Shown piece after piece: positions 25,476 to 35,310 of a stretch of 64,000 bases of DNA. Position 1 is the stretch's first letter; each line of letters starts with the position of its first letter. Location: assembly GCA_963747375.1 (NCBI GenBank), contig CAVVFL010000035.1, positions 248,001 through 312,000 of the forward strand, read 5' to 3'. Made by a program: the position numbers and the translations under genes. This DNA is from Sva-07 sp963747375. GTDB lineage: Bacteria > Actinomycetota > Acidimicrobiia > Acidimicrobiales > Ilumatobacteraceae. The notes beneath the pieces are model-generated. The model did not search any database and was not told the origin of the DNA. It saw nothing but the letters and a program-made list of their open reading frames with translations.

Positions 25476-26501
25476 GTGTCCCAGGAAGAGGTGCTGGCTC
25501 CGAGCGTCACATCGCCGCTGTTGGCTCTCGCGTCGATGGCTGCCGACCGTGAACGGATCGAATCGGCGATGCACGATGCCGTCGTCACGCCGGACTCGTA
25601 TCTGAACGAGATCGCGTCGCACCTGATCGTGGCCGGTGGCAAGCGACTCCGACCGGTGCTCGCCGTCGCAGGGGCCCAGGTGCTCGGTGAGAAGGCGTCG
25701 CACGACGTGGTGCGTGGCGGTGTTTCCTGTGAACTGGTCCACCTCGGCTCGCTCTATCACGACGACGTGATGGACGAGGCCGAGACCCGTCGCGGCGTCG
25801 AGACGGTCAACGCGAAGTGGGGCAACCTGCAGGCGATCCTCGCCGGGGACTTCCTGCTGGCACGAGCGTCGGAGATCGCGGCCTCGCTCGGCACCGAGGT
25901 CGCCGGTCTGCTGGCGCGCACCATCGGCTGGCTCTGTGAGGGCCAGATCGAGGAGTTGCGCCACACCTACGACATCTCGCGCACGGAGGCGAGCTACCTC
26001 GCATCGATTCATGGCAAGACGGCGTCGCTGTACGGCACCGCTGCGCGCATCGGTGGTATCACGGCCGGCCACGATCGTCCCTTGATCGATGCCCTCACCG
26101 ACTACGGCAACAGCTACGGGATGGTCTTCCAGATCGTCGACGACATCTTGGACATCACCGCCACCGATGCACAGCTCGGCAAGCCCGCCGGCCACGACAT
26201 CGTCGAGGGCGTCTACACGCTGCCGGTGTTGCGCACCTTGGCGCTCGGGTCGCCGGCTTCGGACGAGCTGGCGAGCCTGCTCGGGTCGCCGCTCGACGCC
26301 GCCAGCCAGGACAGGGCGTTGGCGATCCTGCGCTCGAACGATGGCGTGGCGGCCGCGATCGAGACCGCTCAGGCCTACGTCGACCGGGCCGTCGCAGCGT
26401 GCGACGACTTCCCGGACTCGCCCGCAACCGATGCGCTACGCGCGGCACCCGGCTCGTTGATCGCGTCGGTGTCGGCCGTTGCCCGCCAGGTCCCGGCCTG
26501 A
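25476..26501 (+). CDS. polyprenyl diphosphate synthase (trans-isoprenyl type)
   Basis: This 341-residue prenyltransferase elongates allylic diphosphates with isopentenyl diphosphate. It has the first aspartate-rich motif LGSLYHDDVMDEAETRRG (DDxxD), GKTASLYGTAAR and the second motif FQIVDDILDI, followed by LGKPAGHDIVEGVYTLPVL. Length and residues near the first motif fit medium- to long-chain synthases such as those for menaquinone side chains; chain length cannot be read confidently. The GTG at 25476 (VSQEEVLAP) is chosen over a long open frame upstream because the map promoter lies there. It is next to a geranylgeranyl-reductase-like gene and the respiratory cluster, which supports a quinone role. 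Confidence 0.92.
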   Translation: MSQEEVLAPSVTSPLLALASMAADRERIESAMHDAVVTPDSYLNEIASHLIVAGGKRLRPVLAVAGAQVLGEKASHDVVRGGVSCELVHLGSLYHDDVMDEAETRRGVETVNAKWGNLQAILAGDFLLARASEIAASLGTEVAGLLARTIGWLCEGQIEELRHTYDISRTEASYLASIHGKTASLYGTAARIGGITAGHDRPLIDALTDYGNSYGMVFQIVDDILDITATDAQLGKPAGHDIVEGVYTLPVLRTLALGSPASDELASLLGSPLDAASQDRALAILRSNDGVAAAIETAQAYVDRAVAACDDFPDSPATDALRAAPGSLIASVSAVARQVPA

Positions 26502-26505
26502 CGTC

Positions 26506-27765
26506 TCACCAGTTGGGAGCGAACTTCGAGATCGTGTTGGCGATCGCGTAGGCGCGCTCGGCGCCGCCGGGTCGCTGATCGCGTAGTTCGTTCGCGGCGA
26601 TCCGCAGGACGGCGCCCATGGCGCGATCGCTGTGCAACCCCAGGCGAAGCGCCGGACGCAGCACGACGGGACGGCCGAGGAAGCGCGCGCTCAACCGGCC
26701 CACCTTGTGGAACTGCCCGACGGCCTCGTTGAGGATCGTCGGATACCGCTGCAGGGTGGTCGAATTCCCGGTGGTGAGCGCCTCGTCGAGCACCTCGGAC
26801 GCCAGGCGACCGGTCATCAGGGCGGCATCGACGCCATCGCCGTTGAACGGGTTGGCCATGCCCGCCGCATCGCCGGCGACGAGGAACGTCGGCCCCATCT
26901 TCGGGCCGACCGATCCGCCGAGTGGGATTCGGAACCGGGTCGGAGCCTTGAGTGGTGCCGACGGGTCGAGCTCCCATCGGTCGGAAATGCGGTGGGCGAA
27001 GGCATCGAGCAGTTTCAACGCGTTCACGCCCCGGACGTCGCGATAGGTCGACAGCACGGCCACACCGACGTTCAGCGTCCCGTCGCCGAGCGGGATCACC
27101 CATCCGTATCCGGCGATCGGGTTGCCGGCGGCATCGGGAATTCCGAGCGTCGATTCGATCCACGATTCCGAGCTGCGAGCGCTGGCGAAATAGGTCCGAG
27201 TGGCGATGCCGTAGGGCCAATTGCGGTGCCGGGTGGTGCCGAGGGCCCGCCCGAAGCTGCTGTTGGCGCCATCGGCCACGACGACGAATCGTGAGCGAAC
27301 GGATTCGAGCCGGGGCTGGTCCGCGACGAGTTCGGTGTCGGCGCTGAGCGTTGCGCCGCGCACGAAACCACGCTCGACGATGGGTCCGGTGGCCTCGTGG
27401 CCCATGACGAGGTGCGCCCCGGCCGCGGCGGCGTGGCGTCGGAGCTCGGTGTCGAGCACGTCGCGTCGCAGAGCCACCGCGTTGTCGGGGAGCTCGGCAT
27501 GATCGGGCCAGGGGACCGTCACCTCGCGCCGTCCGTGGACCATGCGCACGCCGTTGAGTCGGTGTCCGTCGAGTTGGAGGGGATCGACGCCGAGCAGTGC
27601 CAACTCACGCACTGCGCGTGGCGTCAGCGCGTCACCGCACGCCTTGTGACGAGGGACGGGGCGCTTCTCGACAACGGTGACGTCGTGGCCCGCTCGGGCC
27701 AGCCAGTAGCCGACCGACGCCCCGGCGGGGCCACCGCCGACGACGAGGACGTCGGTGTCCAGCAG
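26506..27765 (-). CDS. geranylgeranyl-reductase-family flavoprotein
   Basis: This is a ~419-residue FAD enzyme of the geranylgeranyl reductase/digeranylgeranyl-glycerophospholipid reductase family, likely saturating isoprenoid double bonds such as the menaquinone tail. It has TDVLVVGGGPAGASVGYWLARAG, the family signature KACGDALTPRAVREL (PxxxxCG-like), GYGWVIPLGDGTLNVGVAVL and the FAD-ribityl GD motif FLVAGDAAGMANPFNGDGVD. The start is awkward. There is no ATG/GTG/TTG between the upstream gene's stop (27773) and the Rossmann motif; only ATT 27768 or CTG 27765/27762 are available. Longer in-frame starts would overlap the cytochrome c gene by ~190 bases. An unrecognised indel or a rare start codon is possible. 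Confidence 0.82.
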   Translation of the reverse strand: MLDTDVLVVGGGPAGASVGYWLARAGHDVTVVEKRPVPRHKACGDALTPRAVRELALLGVDPLQLDGHRLNGVRMVHGRREVTVPWPDHAELPDNAVALRRDVLDTELRRHAAAAGAHLVMGHEATGPIVERGFVRGATLSADTELVADQPRLESVRSRFVVVADGANSSFGRALGTTRHRNWPYGIATRTYFASARSSESWIESTLGIPDAAGNPIAGYGWVIPLGDGTLNVGVAVLSTYRDVRGVNALKLLDAFAHRISDRWELDPSAPLKAPTRFRIPLGGSVGPKMGPTFLVAGDAAGMANPFNGDGVDAALMTGRLASEVLDEALTTGNSTTLQRYPTILNEAVGQFHKVGRLSARFLGRPVVLRPALRLGLHSDRAMGAVLRIAANELRDQRPGGAERAYAIANTISKFAPNW

Positions 27766-27772
27766 AATCCGC

Positions 27773-28631
27773 TCAGCCGGCGGGTGAGCCGGCGACGGCC
27801 TCGGGCCCGACGGGAATGATCGCGACGTCCCCGATGGGGTCGGCAGTGGGGCTGGTGTAGTCGTACGCGCCGGTCTCGATCGCGTCGAAGATGGGGGCAC
27901 CGGGAGCGCACCACGCCTCGTACTCCGCAGCCCATTCAGCGCTCGTCGGGTCGGCGCCACCGAGCGTGTAGCGCTCGTGGCAGACCACGGCGACGATCTC
28001 GTACTCGGTCAACTGTGGACCGAACGCCGGCATCACGCCGCGCGCGCCGGTGACGTGCGGGCCACCCGGACGATCCGGGTTGCCGTAGATCTCGATGCCG
28101 GCCGCATTGAAGCCCTCGGTGCCGTAGTAGACGTACCGGATCTGGTCCTCGATATGCGGGAAAGGTCTGCAGCACCGACTGGCCTTCGAACGGATACCCG
28201 ACGCCGCCACCGCCGGCGGCGCCGTGGCAGCTCGCGCAGTTGCTGTAGACCCCGGCGCCGATGCCGAGTGGACCTTCGACGACGACGGGGGGCTGGGTGA
28301 CGGCGCGGACGTACATGAAGGCCCACAGCGGCATCAGGCTGAGCGTCGCCATCGCCCAGAACGGGATCTTCTTGCGCCGCTTGGCGGCCTGCACGTACAC
28401 GGGTTCGGGTGGCGTTGGCGGGACAGCCGGCGGAGCAGGCGCCGCGGTGCGTGGTGCCGGGCCGGTGGCCACCGGGGCCGCAGCCGCAGCCGTGGTCGCC
28501 GGTGCAGAGCTTGCCGTCGTCGCCGGGCTGCTCGACGGCGCGGTGTCGCCCGTCGCCGCGTCGTCGCCCTGGCCGATCGCGGAGCGTCGCTCGCGCGACC
28601 GCTTGAGGAGATGTTCGGGAATCTCGGTCAC
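27773..28631 (-). CDS. membrane-anchored monohaem cytochrome c (frameshifted once)
   Basis: This is a ~285-residue cytochrome c. The N-terminus VTEIPEHLLKRSRERRSAI is a short motif shared with the cytochrome b C-terminal subunit at 30595. Residues ~25-95 are an Ala/Pro/Thr-rich disordered linker. One transmembrane helix follows (FWAMATLSLMPLWAFMYV). The haem-binding domain has YSNCASCHGAAGGG and the likely Met ligand in ARGVMPAFGPQLTEYEI. Frames join near 28163. It is divergent from the complex III/nuo cluster and probably serves as its cytochrome c1-like subunit. The GTG at 28631 is supported by the TATCAT 7 bases upstream and by the motif match. Confidence 0.83.
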
Positions 28632-28638
28632 TGCGTGG

Positions 28639-28644
28639 ATGATA
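28639..28644 (-). promoter_or_regulatory. leaderless -10 element for cytochrome c gene (TATCAT)
   Basis: TATCAT on the minus strand, 7 bases, then GTG at 28631. A perfect 12-bp palindrome, CCCGGATCCGGG (28656-28667), sits 11 bases upstream of it and could be an operator. The rest of the 235-base divergent gap (28632-28866) shows no convincing plus-strand promoter. Confidence 0.5.
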
Positions 28645-28866
28645 GATGGATCGCGCCCGGATCCGGGAATCAGTCGCGCCGAAACGCCGATCGTCCTGCC
28701 GGGAACTAATGCACAACCATGCGAAGTGGTCACACTTGCGTGCCAGACTTCGTATCTCGCATCCCGACGACTACAGTTCGTCAGCAATGTCCCGACTGCG
28801 GCCGCCGGTCGTTTCTCGGGGATCGACCGCCACGCACAGATCGACCACGACAGGAACACATCGCAG

Positions 28867-29343
28867 ATGATCGGAATCGCCGTACTCGAATGGCCCCTGA
28901 TGAATCAGGCGTTCCTCGTGTCATTCTTCGCGACGTTGATCCTGACCCTGGCGATCATCCCGTACGGCAAGCGTCGCCCGGTCGACCGGCCGCTCCTGTG
29001 GGGCGAGGCGCTGCTCGCGTCCGTGTACATCTTCGGCGTGCTGTTCCTGGCGTTCGGCGTGGTTCCCCACCAATTCATCGACCATGCCGACAAGGACCTC
29101 GGCTGGTCGCGTGACAAGTTGCTGTACGGCCCGGGCGGCATCTTGAAGCCGGTGTCCGCCGGTGGCTGGAACCCGATCACGCTGCAGTACCAAGCCGTGC
29201 GCGACATCGGTGTCGTCGTGTTGCACCTCATCTTCTTCGGTGTGTTCATCTTCCTCGCCGTGTGGTGGCAGAAGCGTGGCGACGTCAAGCCGAAGGAACT
29301 GCCGACGTCCACCTATGGTCGCCCATTGGTGAAGAAGGCCTGA
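28867..29343 (+). CDS. small membrane protein heading the complex III cluster, unknown function
   Basis: This 158-residue protein has three predicted membrane helices (FLVSFFATLILTLAIIPYG ~16-34; LLASVYIFGVLFLAFGVV ~48-66; VVVLHLIFFGVFIFLAVWW ~116-134). Between helices 2 and 3 is a ~45-residue loop with HQFIDHADKDLGWSRDKLL and LKPVSAGGWNPITLQYQ. I do not recognise the family. Its place, first in the operon and 4 bases before the ferredoxin, suggests a subunit or assembly factor of the respiratory complex. The start ATG is at 28867. No cofactor motif apart from isolated His residues. Confidence 0.75.
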   Translation: MIGIAVLEWPLMNQAFLVSFFATLILTLAIIPYGKRRPVDRPLLWGEALLASVYIFGVLFLAFGVVPHQFIDHADKDLGWSRDKLLYGPGGILKPVSAGGWNPITLQYQAVRDIGVVVLHLIFFGVFIFLAVWWQKRGDVKPKELPTSTYGRPLVKKA

Positions 29344-29346
29344 TCG

Positions 29347-29760
29347 ATGGCACGCACCGACGCCAACCCCCCGATGATGCCGTTCACCGACGCGTACACG
29401 TTGGTGGAGGTCGACGCGGACTACCTGTCCAAGGCCGTCAAGCCGAAGCAGTTCATCCACATCGATCAGACCGAGTGCATCGCCTGTGAAGGGTGCGTCG
29501 ACATCTGCCCGTGGAAGTGCATCCACATGGTGTCCGTCGATGCCGTGGTCGAGGCCGACGGCACCGAGCAACCCGGCACCGATCCGTCCGATGCCTTCAT
29601 GTTCACCATCGACGACGACATCTGCACACGTTGCGCGCTGTGCGTCGACCGTTGCCCGACTGGCGTCATCATTCTCGGCAAGGCGGGCACCGCCACGGCC
29701 GCAGGCAACTCCCACGTCCGCACCAACAACCATGGCTACGGCTATGGCATGAGGCTCTGA
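29347..29760 (+). CDS. 2[4Fe-4S] ferredoxin in complex III cluster
   Basis: This 137-residue iron-sulfur protein has two cluster motifs: CIACEGCVDICPWKCI and CTRCALCVDRCPTGVI (each C-x2-C-x2-C-x3-C). A ~30-residue insert between them (VVEADGTEQPGTDPSDAF) and a Gly/His-rich tail (NNHGYGYGMRL) are unusual for a free ferredoxin. It resembles NuoI- or photosystem-type electron-transfer subunits. It sits between a membrane protein and the cytochrome b gene, with 16-base spacing. I infer that it feeds or drains electrons at the bc-type complex. Confidence 0.88.
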   Translation: MARTDANPPMMPFTDAYTLVEVDADYLSKAVKPKQFIHIDQTECIACEGCVDICPWKCIHMVSVDAVVEADGTEQPGTDPSDAFMFTIDDDICTRCALCVDRCPTGVIILGKAGTATAAGNSHVRTNNHGYGYGMRL

Positions 29761-29776
29761 GAGAACCACGATCCCA

Positions 29777-30562
<786 letters not shown>

Positions 30563-30594
30563 TCCGTTCGATTGACTGGCTGGTGAGGTGAACG

Positions 30595-31386
30595 ATGACT
30601 GAGATCCCAGAACATCTCCTCAAGCGGGCTGCTGCCGCGCGTGAGAAGTCCGCTGAGGCCGCACCCGCCGAGGCGGCCGCTGCCGACGCGCCGGTCGAGG
30701 CTGCGGCCCCGTCCGACTCGCGCATCCCCGACCACCTGCTGCAGCGCAGCAAGGCGGCCAAGGCTGCCAAGGCCGGTGGCGAGGCCGAGGCTCCCACCTC
30801 GGGTGGCGCCGTCGCCGTTGCCGAGAAGGTCGGCGCGGTCGTTGCCGCGGCCCCTGCCGGTGGCGGTGTGCCCGTCGGCGCCGGCCCCGGCGGCCACACG
30901 CAACGCCTGTTGACCGTCGTCAAGTCGGGCTCGATCCAAGACGTCAAGGCGACCCCGGTCGACAAGGTCCACACGTGGCCACACCTGCTCGCGGCCGAGT
31001 TCGTCGCCGCGCTGGCGATGACGGCGTTCGTGTTCATCTTCTCGGTCTTCGTGCACGCACCGCTGCTGCAGTTGGCCAACACGAACCTGACGCCGAACCC
31101 CTCGAAGGCGCCGTGGTACTTCCTGGGCCTCCAGGAACTGCTCACCACGTTCCACCCGATGGTGGCGGGCGTGACGCTTCCCGGTGTCGGCCTCATCGCG
31201 CTCGTGCTCGCGCCGTACCTGGACCGCAATCCCTCCAACAAGCCCGAGGATCGTAAGTTCCTCTACGGCTTGATGACCGTCCACCTGATGTTCTGGGCGG
31301 TCCTCGTGCTCATCGGATCGTTCTTCCGTGGGCCCGGCTTCAACTTCGTCCTCCCCTGGGTCGAAGGCCTGTTCTTCGAACTGTGA
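30595..31386 (+). CDS. cytochrome b, C-terminal half (subunit IV-like) with long disordered N-terminus
   Basis: This is a 263-residue protein. Residues ~130-263 carry three membrane helices and match subunit IV/PetD (LTPNPSKAPWYFLGLQELL, a PEWY-region equivalent; LPGVGLIALVLAPYLDRNPS; LMTVHLMFWAVLVLIGSFF). The first ~100 residues are an Ala-rich extension absent from ordinary PetD. It contains TEIPEHLLKR at the very start, identical to the divergent cytochrome c gene, and a variant, IPDHLLQRS, at ~43-51. The extension probably faces the cytoplasm or another subunit. Confidence 0.9.
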   Translation: MTEIPEHLLKRAAAAREKSAEAAPAEAAAADAPVEAAAPSDSRIPDHLLQRSKAAKAAKAGGEAEAPTSGGAVAVAEKVGAVVAAAPAGGGVPVGAGPGGHTQRLLTVVKSGSIQDVKATPVDKVHTWPHLLAAEFVAALAMTAFVFIFSVFVHAPLLQLANTNLTPNPSKAPWYFLGLQELLTTFHPMVAGVTLPGVGLIALVLAPYLDRNPSNKPEDRKFLYGLMTVHLMFWAVLVLIGSFFRGPGFNFVLPWVEGLFFEL

Positions 31387-31411
31387 GACTGCGAAAGGAG
31401 ACCCCCCAGTC

Positions 31412-32280
31412 ATGAGTACTGCAGCAGTCATAGCCATCGCCATCGGTGTCGTCGTCGTTCTCGGCGCCATCTCCTTCTTCACGATGGCGCGTCGCAGCGA
31501 CGTCCGCGGTGCCGGCGCGCTGTCCGGCGAGACCGTGCAACGCGACCGCGCGGCGCGCAAGCAGACCGAACCGATCGTCGACGCACCGACGGCGGCCGAG
31601 GTCGAAGCGGCCGGGCTGGCGTCGCGCAGCACCGAGGTGGAAGTACGCGCACAGGTGGAGATCGTCGAGTGGACGCCGCCTGACCCCGAGATGATCGGTG
31701 TCACGCGCCGCCAGTTCTTCAACCGGGCCACGGTGTCGCTCATGGGTGTCGGCCTCGGCGCGTTCGCCGCCGCGGCGTTCGTCGCCTTCCTCTGGCCGAG
31801 CGGAACCGGTGGCTTCGGTGGCCTCGTCTCGGTGGGCAAGATCGACAACCTCAAGGCGGGCATCAAGCAGGGCAACGGGTTCTTCTACGTTCCCGAGGCG
31901 CGATCGTGGATCACCGAGTATCCGGCCGAGGCGTTGCCGCTCGCCAAGACGGTCGTACGCCCCGTCGTTGCTCGTTGCCATGGAAGCGGGTCTGACCATC
32001 TTGAGCCAGAAGTGCCCGCACCTCGGCTGTCGTATTCCCGAGTGCAACACGAGCCAGTGGTTCGAATGCCAGTGCCACGGTTCGCAGTACAACCGCAACG
32101 GCGAGAAGAAGGCCGGTCCGGCCCCGCGCGGCATGGATCGCTACCCGGCCACGATCTCGGCGACCGGCGAGCGTCACGATCAACACCGGCCAACTCGTTC
32201 CCGGACCCCCGATCGGCACGAACACGACCGGTCAGGAAGCCGAAGGCCCGCACTGCACCGGCGGAGAGGCGAAGCACTGA
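31412..32280 (+). CDS. qcrA: Rieske [2Fe-2S] protein of complex III (frameshifted)
   Basis: This ~288-residue protein has an N-terminal helix (AAVIAIAIGVVVVLGAISFF), a linker and a second, twin-Arg-like helix region (GVTRRQFFNRATVSLMGVGLGAF). The Rieske domain has CPHLGCRIPEC and CQCHGSQYN (C-x-H ... C-x2-H cluster ligands). It takes electrons from quinol at the Qo site and passes them to cytochrome c. Frames change near 31965 (one extra G, restoring KTVYAPSLLVAMEAG) and near 32165. The end is CTGGEAKH. The ATG at 31412 has AAAGGAG upstream. Its TGA overlaps the next ATG. Confidence 0.9.
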
Positions 32281-33346
32281 TGGCACTCGTTGCACTCACG
32301 ACCACGACGATCGGCGTCATCGGCCTCGTCATCATCGTCGCCGGCTGGATCATCTACGGACTGTTCAACGTCGCGGCGGGCCGCAAGGAGGTCGGCTCGG
32401 AGATCGAGCTGGCACCCAACCGCAAGCCGTACTACGACGACGAGACCCTGGAGGGCCCGCGACTCGAGCGCGTCCAACTCTGGGGCGTCGTTCTGCTCGC
32501 CGTGATCGTCGTGGCCCTGCCGCTGTACTGGGTGTTCGAACCGAGCCGTCAGGCCGGTGCCCAGGAGGGCTGGGACAATCGCTTCGCCAGCTGGGGGTCA
32601 CAGCTGTTCGCACCGACCGCCGAGGGCGGCTTCAACTGCGCCGGCTGCCACGGCGGCATGCAGGCCGTCGGTGGCGAAGCACCGTTCACGGTGACCGATC
32701 CGGTCACCCAGGAGGTCCAGGCCGTCAACTGGAAGGCGCCGGCGCTGAACACGGCGCTGTACCGATTCGACGAGAGCGAGATTCGTTTCATCCTGGTCTA
32801 CGGCCGACCCTTCTCGCCGATGTCGCCGTGGGGTCTCGCCGGTGGTGGCCCGATGAACAGCCAGCAGATCGACAACCTGATCGCCTACATGAAGAGCATC
32901 CAGATCCCTCGCGAGAACTGCGCCGAGGGTGAGGATCCGCTGATCTGTGCCGACGGCAACCTGCCGGCAGCGACGCAGGCCGAGATCCAGGCCGCAGCCG
33001 AGAAGGCGGTGGCCGACGGCAACGCGGAGACGGTCGGTGAGGCGCTGTTCAACCTCGATCTGGCCAGCGGTGCCTACAGCTGCGCCCGCTGTCACACGCT
33101 CGGCTGGAGCTACGGTCAGCCGACCGTGTCGGGTCAGGGCGCCTTCGGTTGGAACCTCACCGGGGGCTCGGTGAACAACCACTTCGCCAACGCAGTCCGA
33201 GCTCGTGCAGTTCGTCCAGAACGGCTCGGTGTACGGCAAGCTGTACGGTCGCAACGGGCAAGGGCTCCGGCCGCATGCCCGGATTCGGAAACCTGCTCAC
33301 CGACGAGCAGCTCAATTCCATCCTCGAATACGTACGGAGCTTGTGA
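32280..33346 (+). CDS. membrane-bound diheme cytochrome c (frameshifted twice)
   Basis: This ~354-residue protein has two N-terminal membrane helices (TTIGVIGLVIIVAGWIIYGLF and VQLWGVVLLAVIVVALPLYWVF, each cited in part). Two haem c sites follow: FNCAGCHGGMQA (~120) and YSCARCHTLGWS (~265). Methionine-rich segments (SPMSPWGLAGGGPM; GRMPGFGNLLTD) offer axial ligands. Frame shifts near 33195 and 33258 are each repaired by removing one G, giving NASELVQFVQNGS and RNGKGSGRMPGFG. Its position after the Rieske gene fits a cytochrome c1/cc-type electron exit toward the oxidase. The ATG overlaps the Rieske stop. Confidence 0.87.
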
Positions 33347-33349
33347 CAC

Positions 33350-34213
33350 ATGTCGTTGTTGGCAATCGGATGGGAGCCTGAGCTTCGCGGCCTGCTCACC
33401 GTCATCATCGGCGTCGTCATTCTGATCGGCAGCATCTACGGCATCATGGCCACCAACCTCGGTTCGCGGCTGGCGTTCCTGGTCACGATCGCCGGGTTGG
33501 CGGGCTGGATGATGCTGATGGGTGCCGTGTGGATGATCTACGGCATCGGCCTGCGTGGACCGGACCCGACCTGGCAACCGGTCGCGGGGTCCGCGGTGTT
33601 GCAGGACGTGAATGCTCTGGGCGCGGCGGGGGTGCTCGACCCGAACGCTGCCGTTCCCGATGGCGCCACCGCCACCGAGTCCGCCGACGTGGTGCGCAGC
33701 ACCTTCCTCGAGCAGGACTGGTCGGTGCTCGACAAGGCATCGCCGGCGTTCGGCCAGGCCCAGGCTGCCGCCACCGAGATCCTGATCGCGGAGGAGGCGT
33801 TCACCGCCGGCCAGTTCGAGATCGTCGAGGTCTTCGACACCGGGGGCGAGCGCTACCCCAAGATCAACGACACCCTCGACTTCCTCGCCTTCCGGCACAC
33901 GCCGCACTACGTCGTTGCCGAGGCGGCGTCGTTCGTGCCGGTGCGTACCGAGCCGGGTCGTGCGCCCGTGCGGCCCGAGGTCGACGAGAGCCGCCAGCGC
34001 ATCTACGTGTACATGATCCGTGATCTCGGTGCGCGCCGTCAGCCACCGGCGGTGCTGATGGTCGGCGCCGGCGCGATCTTCTTCGCCATGTGCTACCTGC
34101 TGAACCGTCGTGACCGCATCCGCCGGGCGAACCTCGCCCAGCCGCTACCGGCCGTCAAGGTCGAGGCCACCGTCGCCGCACCCGAACGAGACAAGGTCGA
34201 CGCCGGCGTCTGA
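33350..34213 (+). CDS. membrane protein between complex III and nuo genes, unknown function
   Basis: This 287-residue protein has two N-terminal helices (LLTVIIGVVILIGSIYGI and LAFLVTIAGLAGWMMLMG). A ~150-residue probably extracytoplasmic domain follows (ADVVRSTFLEQDWSVLDKAS; IVEVFDTGGERYPKINDTL; RHTPHYVVAEAASF). A third helix (PPAVLMVGAGAIFFAMCYLL) and a basic tail end it. I do not recognise the fold. It lies 3 bases after the diheme cytochrome c and 2 bases before nuoA, so it is probably co-translated with both and may bridge complexes III and I. Frame intact. Confidence 0.75.
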   Translation: MSLLAIGWEPELRGLLTVIIGVVILIGSIYGIMATNLGSRLAFLVTIAGLAGWMMLMGAVWMIYGIGLRGPDPTWQPVAGSAVLQDVNALGAAGVLDPNAAVPDGATATESADVVRSTFLEQDWSVLDKASPAFGQAQAAATEILIAEEAFTAGQFEIVEVFDTGGERYPKINDTLDFLAFRHTPHYVVAEAASFVPVRTEPGRAPVRPEVDESRQRIYVYMIRDLGARRQPPAVLMVGAGAIFFAMCYLLNRRDRIRRANLAQPLPAVKVEATVAAPERDKVDAGV

Positions 34214-34215
34214 TC

Positions 34216-34698
34216 ATGGCTCAGTACCTCCCCATCGTCGTGTTGTTCATCCTCGCCGTGGTGTTCGGCGTGTTGAGCTTCGCGGCGTCGCGGCTGCTGG
34301 CGCCCCGTCGCCCGTCGATCGCGAAGGAGGCGCCGTACGAATGCGGCATCGTGCCGAGTCGTGAGCCACCCGAACGGTTCCCGGTGAGCTTCTACGTCGT
34401 CGCCATGCTGTTCATCATGTTCGACATCGAGATCATCTTCCTGTATCCGTACGCGGTGTCGCATGCGACACTCGGAACGTACGGATTCTGGGCGGTCCTG
34501 GCGTTCTCGGTGGTGTTCTTCGCGACATTCGTCTACGAGGTCGCTCGCGGGGGTCTCGACTGGGGCCCACTGCAACGCGGCAGGCTGATGACGACGGACG
34601 CGGCGATGGTGTCGCCCGAACGTACGATGGCCACCACTGTCCGACGCGTCGGGGCCGATGGTCGTCTGCCGTCCACGGGCACCGAAGAAGCCGCATAG
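34216..34698 (+). CDS. nuoA: NADH-quinone oxidoreductase subunit A
   Basis: This is a complex I membrane subunit of 160 residues with three helices (VVLFILAVVFGVLSFAAS; VSFYVVAMLFIMFDIEIIFLY, cited in parts; WAVLAFSVVFFATFVYEVA). The conserved acidic helix FDIEIIFLYPYAV is present, as is the Cys-containing loop EAPYECGIVPSREPPERF. A C-terminal tail of ~40 residues (MTTDAAMVSPERTMATTVRR) extends beyond the usual NuoA. It starts 2 bases after the preceding membrane-protein gene. Confidence 0.95.
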   Translation: MAQYLPIVVLFILAVVFGVLSFAASRLLAPRRPSIAKEAPYECGIVPSREPPERFPVSFYVVAMLFIMFDIEIIFLYPYAVSHATLGTYGFWAVLAFSVVFFATFVYEVARGGLDWGPLQRGRLMTTDAAMVSPERTMATTVRRVGADGRLPSTGTEEAA

Positions 34699-34722
34699 CG
34701 AGACTGCGAAGGAGTCATCAGC

Positions 34723-35310
34723 ATGGGCATCGTCAACGATGTGCGCGACGACGGCCTTGGTGGCCTGTCGCACAACGTCATCACCGGAAAACTCGAAGAC
34801 CTGGTCAACTGGTCGCGGGCGCGTTCGTCGTGGCCCGCGTCGTTCGGCCTGGCCTGCTGCGCCATCGAGATGATGGCGACCGGCGGCGCCCACTACGACA
34901 TCTCCCGCTTCGGCATGGAGGTCTTCCGCGCATCGCCGCGCCAGGCCGACATCATGATCGTCGCCGGTCGGGTCAGCCAGAAGATGGCACCGGTTCTGCG
35001 TCAGGTGTACGACCAGATGATGGAGCCCAAGTGGGTCATCTCGATGGGAGTCTGTGCGTCCTCGGGCGGCATGTTCAACAACTACGCGATCGTCCAGGGA
35101 GTCGACCAGATCGTGCCGGTCGACGTGTATGCGCCGGGCTGCCCGCCCACGCCGGAGACCTTGATCCACGCGATCGAGACGCTGCACGGACTGATCGAGA
35201 CCAACCAGATCATGAAGCGGCGCGACGAGTCCGGCGCAGGCGCCAACGTCCATGTCGAGTACATCGAACCCACGGGCGTGCCGGTCCTGCTGGGAGCCAC
35301 GAAGCCATGA
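34723..35310 (+). CDS. nuoB: NADH-quinone oxidoreductase subunit B
   Basis: NuoB carries cluster N2, the last Fe-S centre before quinone. The 195-residue protein has the tandem cysteines in GLACCAIEMMATGGAHYDI, then MGVCASSGGMFNNYA and VYAPGCPPTPETLIHAI. AGRVSQKMAPVL is also typical. The C-terminus is ~25 residues longer than minimal (HVEYIEPTGVPVLLG). The ATG at 34723 follows GAAGGAG. The stop overlaps nuoC (ATGA). Confidence 0.97.
   Translation: MGIVNDVRDDGLGGLSHNVITGKLEDLVNWSRARSSWPASFGLACCAIEMMATGGAHYDISRFGMEVFRASPRQADIMIVAGRVSQKMAPVLRQVYDQMMEPKWVISMGVCASSGGMFNNYAIVQGVDQIVPVDVYAPGCPPTPETLIHAIETLHGLIETNQIMKRRDESGAGANVHVEYIEPTGVPVLLGATKP

Noticed and set aside
24642..26501. A 619-residue protein extending the prenyl synthase upstream on the plus strand
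   Set aside because: The first ~280 codons are antisense to map. A leaderless -10 and GTG at 25463-25476 mark the real start.
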